Positions 24,350 through 31,126 of a stretch of 32,571 nt of DNA are shown here, one piece after another (the first letter of the stretch is position 1; each line of letters starts with the position of its first letter). This DNA is from Streptomyces sp. Ncost-T10-10d (lineage in GTDB: Bacteria; Actinomycetota; Actinomycetes; Streptomycetales; Streptomycetaceae). The notes beneath the pieces were generated by a model that saw only the letters and a program-made list of their open reading frames with translations, searched no databases and was not told the DNA's origin. Where the stretch lies: assembly GCF_900091955.1 (NCBI RefSeq), contig NZ_FMDF01000142.1:1-32571 (forward strand), written 5' to 3'. A program made the translations under genes and the position numbers.

Positions 24350-26619
24350 ACGTCCCATGGTTGAGCGTGCCGGGCGAAACCTGGCCGGAGAGCGAGGCAG
24401 GCACCCTCGCCGTCTGCTTCGCACCCACCGGCGCCCACGGTTCGACGTTCGCGAACTGGCGGGGCCGGCTGCCCGAGGACACCGCACTCGCGCTGATCAC
24501 CCCGCCGGGCCGCGGTACCCGCGTCGACGAGGAACCCGTCACGGACATGACTGCCTACGCGGATGCCGTGGCGGCCGAGATACGCGCACTGCGGGGAGGG
24601 CGGCGGCTGGTGCTGATCGGCGTCAGCCTCGGTGCGCTCCTTGCGTACGAGACGTGCTGCCGACTGCTCGACTCCGGGGTGCCGGTCGCGCGGCTGTGCG
24701 CGGTGGCCGGACAGTGCCCCGGTGACTTCCACGGCGACGGTGGGGACGTGACCGTCGAGGACGCCCGTGCCTTCGCGGCCGGGACCGGACTGACCGACCC
24801 GGAGCTGCTGGCGGACCCCGAGTTCGAGGAGGTGCTGCTGCCTCCCGTCATCGCCGATCTGCAGTTGGCCGCGGGCTACGACGGCAGCCGGAGTCCCGTA
24901 CCGCACGTCGAGTTGCGCGCGGTGTGGGCCACCGAGGACCCGCACGTGCCCGAAGTGACCGTGCGCCGCTGGATCGACTGGACCCGTGGCGAGTGCACTC
25001 TGCTGTCCGTCGAGGGCGGTCACTACGCCCACCAGGAGAACCCGGCAGCGGTCATCTCCGCCTGCCTGGACGGACTTCCCGGAGCCCGGCCGTCACGACG
25101 TTCCGTGCTCGGCGCCGGAGCGACGGCCGTCGCGGGCACGGTGCTGGGCCTCGCTGCGGTGCCGGCCACGACACCCAGAGCGTCGGCCGTCGCGCCGACC
25201 GCCGCCGGCGGTATCTCCTTCGAGGGCGATCCCACCGACCCCGTGGTCCTCGCCGTGGCCATGATCCGCCAGAACACCAGCAACCCCGGCGACGGTGCGC
25301 ACACCCAGCCGTTCGCCCAGATGCTCCAGGAAATCTTCCGCGAGGCCGGGGTGGGCACCGAGATCGTGCCCACCCCCAAGGAAGGCAACGTCCACTTCTT
25401 CGCCCGCGTCCCCGGCAGCGGGGCGGCCCGGAAGAAACCACTCGTCCTGCTCGGCCACTCCGACGTGGTCCCCGCCATCGGTGACAAATGGACGACGGAC
25501 CCCTTCGCCGGGGACATCAAGGACGGCAAGCTGTACGGCCGCGGCTCGCTCGACATGAAGGGCGTCGACGCCGCATTCGTCGCCGCTCTGCTGCGCCATG
25601 TCCGCGAGGGCGCGACCTTCGACCGCGACATCGTCTTCTGGTCCGACTGCGACGAGGAACAGGGGCCCTACGGGGTGCGCTGGCTCCTCACGGAACACCC
25701 GGGCAAGGTCGAGGCGGGCGCGGTCATCACCGAGGGCGGCTGGGTGCTCAACCAGCGCGACGGCAGGACGCCCATGATCGCCTCGCTCACCTGCAACGAC
25801 AAGCGCTCCCTGCTGCTGCGCCTGGAGACCTCCTCGTACGCCACCCACACGTCCAAGCCATTCACAGGACAGGCTGTGATCCGGCTGGGGGAGGTGCTCG
25901 ACCAACTCGGCCAGTGGCGCGCACACATCCGTCCCAACGCGCTGTCCCGGCAGTACTTCGCCGAACTCGCCGAGGCCACCACCGACCCGTCGCTCGCCGA
26001 GGCCCTGCGCGAGATGCTCGACGCCCGTACGGAACAGCAGCGGGACAGGGCCGGCGAAGCGGTGGTACGGCTCAGCGAGACCCCTGAGCTGCACAACGCG
26101 ATGCTGCGCACCACGCTCGCCTTCACCTCCGCGCAGTCCGGCTACTACCCGAGCATCGTGCCGGGCACGGCGACCGCGGAGTTCCGGGCCGCCTTCCTCC
26201 CCGGGGCCGACGACCCCGGCCGCATCGTCGCCGAACTGCGCTCGCTGATCGGCAACCGGGCGGCGCTGACCGTGGTCGGCAACCCCGGCGAGAGCGAGCA
26301 ACAGGCCCTGGACCGGCTGCGCGGCTACCTGGCCGTGCCCGACTCCGGCTATGACACGGACGTCTTCCGCGCCTGGCAGACAGCCGTACGCAGGACACAC
26401 CCCGGGGTACGGGCCACCGCTTGCCAGTTCGAGGCGGTCACCAGCGCGGTGCCGTTCCGGGAACAGAACGTGCCCGTCTACGGCATGTACCCGTTCACCG
26501 TGAACCGGGACATGCTCAAGCGCATGCACGGCACCGACGAACACATCGGCGTCGAAGCCCTGCGGCAAGGCACCGAAACCGTCTATCAGCTGCTGGCCGG
26601 ACTGCGCACCGAGTCCTGA
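24346..26619 (+). CDS. Fusion: type II thioesterase + internal Tat-like signal + M20 metallopeptidase
   Basis: This 757-residue protein joins two enzymes. Residues 1-245 are an NRPS-type thioesterase: Ser94 in GVSLG, Asp198 in ATEDPH and His226 in EGGHYAHQ. Residues 250-281 look like a twin-arginine export signal: S-R251-R252-SVLGAG, a hydrophobic run, then RASA with a cleavage-like AxA. Residues 285-757 are an M20 metallohydrolase with all expected residues: H371 and D373 (GHSD), D403 (GSLDMKG), E437/E438 (CDEEQ), E463 and H733 (TDEH). There is no stop and no ATG, GTG or TTG just before the signal; the nearest upstream GTG is 24961, inside the thioesterase. The ATG overlaps the previous stop. 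The thioesterase may release or proofread the peptide; the peptidase may trim or inactivate it. Confidence 0.88.
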   Translation: MNVPWLSVPGETWPESEAGTLAVCFAPTGAHGSTFANWRGRLPEDTALALITPPGRGTRVDEEPVTDMTAYADAVAAEIRALRGGRRLVLIGVSLGALLAYETCCRLLDSGVPVARLCAVAGQCPGDFHGDGGDVTVEDARAFAAGTGLTDPELLADPEFEEVLLPPVIADLQLAAGYDGSRSPVPHVELRAVWATEDPHVPEVTVRRWIDWTRGECTLLSVEGGHYAHQENPAAVISACLDGLPGARPSRRSVLGAGATAVAGTVLGLAAVPATTPRASAVAPTAAGGISFEGDPTDPVVLAVAMIRQNTSNPGDGAHTQPFAQMLQEIFREAGVGTEIVPTPKEGNVHFFARVPGSGAARKKPLVLLGHSDVVPAIGDKWTTDPFAGDIKDGKLYGRGSLDMKGVDAAFVAALLRHVREGATFDRDIVFWSDCDEEQGPYGVRWLLTEHPGKVEAGAVITEGGWVLNQRDGRTPMIASLTCNDKRSLLLRLETSSYATHTSKPFTGQAVIRLGEVLDQLGQWRAHIRPNALSRQYFAELAEATTDPSLAEALREMLDARTEQQRDRAGEAVVRLSETPELHNAMLRTTLAFTSAQSGYYPSIVPGTATAEFRAAFLPGADDPGRIVAELRSLIGNRAALTVVGNPGESEQQALDRLRGYLAVPDSGYDTDVFRAWQTAVRRTHPGVRATACQFEAVTSAVPFREQNVPVYGMYPFTVNRDMLKRMHGTDEHIGVEALRQGTETVYQLLAGLRTES

Positions 26620-26620
26620 G

Positions 26621-26672
26621 CCGACCACACCGTACGGGCGTGCCCGGCCGTGCACGCCCGTACGGTGGTCGG
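26621..26672. terminator. Large bidirectional hairpin between the biosynthetic operon and glpK
   Basis: The arms CCGACCAC and CGTACGGGCGTG pair with CACGCCCGTACG and GTGGTCGG as a 20-bp stem interrupted by a 2-base bulge (AC) and closed by a 10-base loop (26643-26652). It starts one base after the fusion-gene stop and ends 10 bases before the glpK stop on the other strand, so it should end both convergent transcripts. Confidence 0.85.
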
Positions 26673-26682
26673 ACCCCTGACG

Positions 26683-28200
26683 TCAACCCACCTTCACCCA
26701 GTCGAGAGTGCGCTCGACCGCCCTCTTCCAATCGGCGTAACCCTCGGCGCGCCGCTCGTCGCTCCACTGCGGCTCCCAGCGTTTCGACTCCTGCCAGTGC
26801 TCCCGCAACTCGCCCTGGTCGCGCCAGAAACCGGTGGCGAGACCCGCCGCGTACGCGGCGCCCAGCGCGGTGGTCTCGGCGACGACCGGGCGGCTCACCT
26901 GCACCCCCAGGACATCCGCCTGGATCTGCATGCACAGGTCGTTGGCCGTGACCCCGCCGTCGACCTTGAGCACATCGAGATGGACACCTGAGTCCTGCTC
27001 CATCGCCTCCACCACATCCCGGCTCTGGTAGCAGATGGCTTCCAGAGTGGCCCGCGCCAGATGGGCGTTGGTGTTGTAGCGGGCGAGACCGACGATGGCG
27101 CCGCGGGCGTCCGAGCGCCAGTAGGGAGCGAAGAGGCCCGAGAACGCCGGTACGAAGTACATCCCGCCGTTGTCCTCGACGGTTCTGGCGAGCCGTTCGC
27201 TCTCTGCGGCTTCGCTGATGATCTTCATCTGGTCCCGCAGCCACTGCACGGCGGACCCCGTGACCGCGATGGAACCCTCCAGAGCGTAGACGGCCGGGCT
27301 CTTGTCGAACTGGTAGGCGACGGTGGTGAGCAGGCCGTGCCGTGACCGGATCAGCTCCGTACCGGTGTTGAGAACGAGGAAGTTTCCGGTGCCGTACGTG
27401 TTCTTGGCCTGACCCGGTTCGAAGCACACCTGCCCCACGGTGGCCGCATGCTGGTCGCCGAGCACCCCGGTGATCGGGATCGCGGCCCGCAGCGGCCGGG
27501 ACGTGCGTGTGCGGCCGTACGCCTCCGCGTCGGAGGACGGGTGGATGGCCGGCAGCATCGCCCTGGGGATGCCGAAGATGCCCAGCAACTCGTCGTCCCA
27601 GTCGAGCGTCTCCAGGTTCATCAGCATCGTCCGGCTGGCATTGGTCACGTCGGTGGCGTGGATGCCGCCGTCGGGGCCGCCGGTGAGGTTCCACAACACC
27701 CAGCAGTCCGTGTTCCCGAACACCGCATGCCCCTGTTCCGCAGCCTCGCGGACCCCCTCGACATTGTCGAGGATCCACTTGATCTTCCCGCCGGAGAAAT
27801 AGGTGGCCGGAGGCAGACCCGACTTGCGGCGAATGACCTCGCCATGGCCCTCGTTCTCCAGGGCCTTGGCGATCGAGTCGGTCCGGGTGTCCTGCCACAC
27901 GATGGCGTTGTAGTACGGACGACCGGTGCGGGGGTCCCAGACGACGGTGGTCTCGCGCTGGTTCGTGATCCCGATGGCATCGAGATCGGTGGCGCTCAGA
28001 CCTCCGGTACGCAGAGCGTTCTGCATCACCGAGTTGGTGCGTTCCCAGATCTCCACCGGGTCATGCTCCACCCAGCCGGGGCGGGGCAGGATCTGTTCGT
28101 GCTCCAACTGGTGCTTGGCCACTTCGTTCCCGTCGTGATCGAAGATCATGAAGCGGCTGCTGGTGGTGCCTTGGTCCACTGCGCCGATGAAGTCCGCCAT
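26683..28200 (-). CDS. glpK: Glycerol kinase
   Basis: This enzyme phosphorylates glycerol to sn-glycerol 3-phosphate (505 aa). The FGGY-family motifs are DQGTTSSRFMIFD at the N-terminus, ITNQRETTVVWD, GVLGDQHAA, GTGNFLVLNTG and KVDGGVTANDLCMQIQAD. The start is the ATG giving MADFIGAVDQ, with AGGAGAGG upstream; the open frame extends further but the extra part is not family-like. It lies 46 bases after glpF and is surely co-transcribed with it. It ends at the shared terminator with the biosynthetic operon. Confidence 0.96.
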   Translation of the reverse strand: MADFIGAVDQGTTSSRFMIFDHDGNEVAKHQLEHEQILPRPGWVEHDPVEIWERTNSVMQNALRTGGLSATDLDAIGITNQRETTVVWDPRTGRPYYNAIVWQDTRTDSIAKALENEGHGEVIRRKSGLPPATYFSGGKIKWILDNVEGVREAAEQGHAVFGNTDCWVLWNLTGGPDGGIHATDVTNASRTMLMNLETLDWDDELLGIFGIPRAMLPAIHPSSDAEAYGRTRTSRPLRAAIPITGVLGDQHAATVGQVCFEPGQAKNTYGTGNFLVLNTGTELIRSRHGLLTTVAYQFDKSPAVYALEGSIAVTGSAVQWLRDQMKIISEAAESERLARTVEDNGGMYFVPAFSGLFAPYWRSDARGAIVGLARYNTNAHLARATLEAICYQSRDVVEAMEQDSGVHLDVLKVDGGVTANDLCMQIQADVLGVQVSRPVVAETTALGAAYAAGLATGFWRDQGELREHWQESKRWEPQWSDERRAEGYADWKRAVERTLDWVKVG

Positions 28201-28246
28201 GGCATGCTGCCTCTCCTGAGTCCGGGCTCGGTGACGGGACCGGGCG

Positions 28247-29092
28247 TCACGTCCCCGGCGGTAGGGGGATGGTTCCCTCCGGTTCCTCTTCCGCCGTGGG
28301 GAGGAAACGGCTGATGAACACCTTGTAGACGAACGCCCCCAGTGGCCCGCCGACCAGCGGGCCCACGATCGGCACCCAGAAGTAGAAGTTCCCGTACTGA
28401 TCCCGCCACGCCCCGCCGTAACCGGTGAGGAAGCTCGCGAGCCGGGGGCCGAGGTCACGGGCCGGGTTGATGGCGTATCCGGCGTTGGTGCCGAACGCCA
28501 TGCCGATGGCGACCACGATGAGGCCCACGATGAACGGGGCGAGATTGGCGCCCGGCGGGGTGTTGAGGAGATCGGTGACCGCGAAGATGAGCAGCACGAG
28601 GATCGCGGTGCCGATGACCTGGTCCCGGAAGGCTCCCCACTCGTGGACCGGAAGAGCGGGGTTGCCGTTGGCGGGAAGCGTGGAGAACACGAACTGCGTC
28701 TTGATCGTGTGCCCCGGGTCCGCCTTCGCCAGCGCCTCCGTGTAGTTCCACCGCACCAGCAGCGCCGCGACGAACGCCCCCGCGACCTGGGCGAGCGAGT
28801 ACGGCGCCACCTTCTTCCAGGGGAAGTCCTTGAATGTGGCGAGGGAGACGGTCACGGCGGGGTTGAGATGGGCCCCGCTGAGCCGGCCCGCCACATAGAT
28901 GCCCAGTGTGACTCCGAGCCCCCAGGCCCAGGCGATGCTGTCGTGATTCCCGAGCCCGCCCGGCGGATCGGTGAGCGCACCGCCCGCGACGACCTGGGCC
29001 ACCACTCCACAGCCGAAGAGAATGAGAATCATCGTGCCGAGGAATTCCGCGGAGAGCTCCCCGACGAGCCCCGACCGCTTGAGCCGCTCCAT
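28247..29092 (-). CDS. glpF: Glycerol facilitator (aquaglyceroporin)
   Basis: This 281-residue channel of the MIP family lets glycerol diffuse across the membrane. The two half-helix motifs are HLNPAVT and INPARD; the D in NPARDLGPR is typical of glycerol channels rather than water channels. Six hydrophobic segments are visible. The ATG has AGGAAG about 9 bases upstream. It is the first gene of a glpF-glpK pair. A GylR-type regulator would be expected but is not in this window, and I could not identify an operator with confidence. Confidence 0.95.
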   Translation of the reverse strand: MERLKRSGLVGELSAEFLGTMILILFGCGVVAQVVAGGALTDPPGGLGNHDSIAWAWGLGVTLGIYVAGRLSGAHLNPAVTVSLATFKDFPWKKVAPYSLAQVAGAFVAALLVRWNYTEALAKADPGHTIKTQFVFSTLPANGNPALPVHEWGAFRDQVIGTAILVLLIFAVTDLLNTPPGANLAPFIVGLIVVAIGMAFGTNAGYAINPARDLGPRLASFLTGYGGAWRDQYGNFYFWVPIVGPLVGGPLGAFVYKVFISRFLPTAEEEPEGTIPLPPGT

Positions 29093-29191
29093 GGGATCTC
29101 GCTTCCTGTCGATTCACGACCTCTTGCGGCATAGATCCAGATCTGAGCGTAGACGGGGGCAGTTGGATCCGCACTCGGTGGCATACACACG

Positions 29192-29218
29192 GTTCCCGCC
29201 CTCCCCCGGGGCGGGAAC
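29192..29218 (-). terminator. Hairpin after the MarR gene
   Basis: GTTCCCGCC (29192-29200) and GGCGGGAAC (29210-29218) form a perfect 9-bp stem with a 9-base loop. It lies 12 bases beyond the marR-type gene's stop on the minus strand, so it probably ends that transcript before glpF. Confidence 0.6.
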
Positions 29219-29229
29219 GGCACCCGCTC

Positions 29230-29703
29230 TCAGTCCACGTCGACGTGGTCGAAGAGCTCCAGCATCCGCCCGAGCACGCGTACGCACGCCGCCACATCTG
29301 CATCGGTGAGGTCCCCGCCCACCTGGCGCAGCAGCGACTGCTCACGGGCCAGGGCGGCGGTGATCGCCGCCCGGCCGCTCGCGGTCAGCCGGACCAGCGA
29401 CGACCGCTGGTGCGCGGGGTTGGGGATGATCTCGACCAGTCCCGCGGCCGCGGCGTCGTTGACCATGCGCTGCACGAACTGCCGGCTCAGCGCCTGCGCC
29501 CGGCCCATCCGGGGGACCGTCATGGGTCCGTTCTCGCGCAGCAGATCCAGTACGGCACGCACGCCGACAGACAGGCCCTCGATCGGCGCGGTCTGTTCCA
29601 CCTTGCGCTGCACACGCCGGTAGAGCGGGCCGACCAGGGCGAAGACCTCCGTGAGCCGGTGGGCCAGTTCCTCGGGCGGCAGGGGCGGGTCGATATCAGT
29701 CAT
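29230..29703 (-). CDS. MarR-family transcriptional regulator
   Basis: This 157-residue winged-helix repressor has the helix-turn-helix around 55-90 (GPMTVPRMGRAQALSRQFVQRMV), the wing (NPAHQRSSLVRLTASGR) and terminal dimer helices. MarR proteins release DNA when a small aromatic or xenobiotic ligand binds. It is divergent from an alpha/beta hydrolase gene, with 57 bases between the two starts. Two operator-like repeats fill that gap, so it most likely represses itself and the hydrolase. The ligand is unknown. Confidence 0.9.
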   Translation of the reverse strand: MTDIDPPLPPEELAHRLTEVFALVGPLYRRVQRKVEQTAPIEGLSVGVRAVLDLLRENGPMTVPRMGRAQALSRQFVQRMVNDAAAAGLVEIIPNPAHQRSSLVRLTASGRAAITAALAREQSLLRQVGGDLTDADVAACVRVLGRMLELFDHVDVD

Positions 29704-29713
29704 CCGGCAATCA

Positions 29714-29730
29714 TGACACCTGGGTTGTCA
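29714..29730. promoter_or_regulatory. MarR operator-like site 1
   Basis: TGACACCTGGGTTGTCA is a 17-bp imperfect palindrome (TGACA/TGTCA ends). It lies 11 bases upstream of the marR-type start. A near copy sits 31 bases downstream in the same orientation, about three DNA turns away, so two dimers would bind the same face. Confidence 0.65.
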
Positions 29731-29744
29731 ATATGGCGAGAGGG

Positions 29745-29761
29745 TGGCACCTTGGTTGTCA
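29745..29761. promoter_or_regulatory. MarR operator-like site 2, overlapping the hydrolase start
   Basis: TGGCACCTTGGTTGTCA matches site 1 at 15 of 17 positions. Its last base is the A of the hydrolase ATG. Binding here would block the 5' end of that transcript directly and suggests a leaderless or very short-leader mRNA. Confidence 0.65.
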
Positions 29762-30585
29762 TGAATGCTGCTTCCGAGCTGAAATTCTTCGAGACCGAGG
29801 ACGGCCGCCTCGTCCACCGGGACACCGGCGAGGGCCCACTGCTGGTGCTGCTGCACGGTGGTTTCCTGGATCACGGGATGTGGGACGACCAGGTGCCGGA
29901 ACTGTCGCGCCACCACCGTGTGATCGTGCCGGACGCCCGTGGACACGGCGGATCGGCCAACGCGACCAGGCCCTTCCGGCACACCGACGACCTGGCCGCC
30001 CTGCTGCGCCACCTCGACGCGGGGCCCGCGGTCCTGGCCGGGGTGTCGATGGGTGCGGCCACCGCGGTCGACACCGCGCTGGAACACCCGGATCTGGTGC
30101 GTGCGCTGGTCGTCGGCGGGGCGGGGACGAGCGAGCCCGAATTCGACGACCCCTGGGCCCAGGGGGTCCTGCCCGCGCAGGCCCGTGCCCTGGGCGCGGG
30201 TGACATCGAGGGCTGGATCGACGCGTTCACGCTCTTCGTGGCGGGCCCGCACCGCACGCTCGACGAAGTCGACCACGAAGTGGTGGCGAGGGTGCGCGAG
30301 ATGGCGGCCCGGACGCTGTCCAAGCACAGCGGTGGCGAAGCCGACCTGAGAGTGCCCGTTCCCGATACCTGGGCGCGTGCGGCGGGGATCGCGGTCCCGG
30401 TCCTGGCAGTCAACGGGTCCATCGACGCGGTGGATCACCTCGCCATGGCCCGGCGCCTGGTGCGGACGGTCGCCGACGGGCGGGAGGTGATCATCGAGGG
30501 TGCCGCCCACCACCCCAACATGGAGAAGCCGGACGTGTTCAGCCGGATCCTCGGGGACTTCCTGGCGGCCGTGCCCGCCCCGTAG
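29761..30585 (+). CDS. Alpha/beta hydrolase
   Basis: This 274-residue enzyme has the alpha/beta-hydrolase order: oxyanion segment LLHGGFLDHGMWDDQ (about 31-45), PDARGHGGS, nucleophile elbow GVSMGAAT, acid in VNGSIDAVDH and the His in EGAAHHPNME. The substrate is unknown; esterase, lactonase or haloperoxidase-like activity are all possible. The ATG chosen lies at the end of the second operator, and the frame is open further upstream only through the marR-type gene. It is probably derepressed together with the regulator when the ligand appears. Confidence 0.88.
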   Translation: MNAASELKFFETEDGRLVHRDTGEGPLLVLLHGGFLDHGMWDDQVPELSRHHRVIVPDARGHGGSANATRPFRHTDDLAALLRHLDAGPAVLAGVSMGAATAVDTALEHPDLVRALVVGGAGTSEPEFDDPWAQGVLPAQARALGAGDIEGWIDAFTLFVAGPHRTLDEVDHEVVARVREMAARTLSKHSGGEADLRVPVPDTWARAAGIAVPVLAVNGSIDAVDHLAMARRLVRTVADGREVIIEGAAHHPNMEKPDVFSRILGDFLAAVPAP

Positions 30586-30604
30586 AAAGGCCGTGCCCGC
30601 CCCG
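30567..30604. repeat. 16-bp direct repeat around the hydrolase stop
   Basis: GGCCGTGCCCGCCCCG occurs at 30567-30582 and again at 30589-30604. The first copy encodes the last residues of the hydrolase and the second lies just past the stop codon. It looks like a small tandem duplication with no evident function. Confidence 0.8.
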
Positions 30605-30620
30605 CAGGGCGCGACCGTGC

Positions 30621-31025
30621 TCAGCGGCCGGCGGCGGCCACCGCGTCGTCGGCCCCGGCGGCGACCTGAGCCGGGGCGTCGTGGAGTCCCAGGCGCAGGT
30701 GCTCGACGTGGAAAAGGGCCTGGTCGAGGAGTTCGGCCACGTGGTTGTCGTACAGCGCGTAGATCACCGAGCGGCCCCTGCGCTCGCCCGTGACCAGGCC
30801 GAGGTTGCGCAGCAGCCGCAACTGGTGGGAGCAGGCGGACTGCTCCATGCCGACCGCGTCGGCGAGCTCCGTCGCGGGGCAGGGGCCCTCCTGGAGGCGG
30901 GCCAGGATGCGGAGCCGGGACGGGGTGGCGAGGGCCTGAAGGGTGGACGCCACCTCGGTGGCCCCCACCACGTCGAGGCGCTCGCGCGCGGTGGCAGCGG
31001 TCTTCGCGTCAACTCCGTGGCCCAT
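30621..31025 (-). CDS. NmtR-like ArsR/SmtB metal-sensing repressor
   Basis: This 134-residue repressor closely resembles mycobacterial NmtR, a Ni/Co sensor. It starts MGHGV, the same N-terminus that helps bind Ni in NmtR. The winged helix includes MEQSACSHQLRLLRNLGLV. The alpha-5 metal site is complete: D93-x-H95-x10-H106-x2-H109. The next ligand candidate of NmtR, His109, is Arg111 here, so the metal preference may differ. It is divergent from a P1B-4-type ATPase with an ArsR-type operator between them, the same logic as NmtR and CtpJ. Metal binding should release DNA and switch on export. Confidence 0.9.
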   Translation of the reverse strand: MGHGVDAKTAATARERLDVVGATEVASTLQALATPSRLRILARLQEGPCPATELADAVGMEQSACSHQLRLLRNLGLVTGERRGRSVIYALYDNHVAELLDQALFHVEHLRLGLHDAPAQVAAGADDAVAAAGR

Positions 31026-31049
31026 GCCCTCATCCTACGGAGATGTATG

Positions 31050-31067
31050 CATGAATGAGTGTTCATG
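31050..31067. promoter_or_regulatory. ArsR-type operator between repressor and ATPase
   Basis: CATGAA-N6-TTCATG is a perfect 6+6 inverted repeat and contains the TGAA-N6-TTCA core typical of SmtB/CzrA/NmtR sites. It lies 24 bases upstream of the repressor start and 59 before the ATPase start, so one site could control both. Confidence 0.75.
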
Positions 31068-31126
31068 TGATCCTGTATGGTGCGGAGGTCGAACCACTCC
31101 GCCCTCTCGCGTGAAGGATCACGCCC

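Noticed and set aside
25040..25110. A frameshift as the cause of the thioesterase-M20 fusion
   Set aside because: No stop codon lies near the join in either alternative frame, and both domains read in the same frame, so a single-base error cannot split them. A wrong base hiding a stop or start remains possible.
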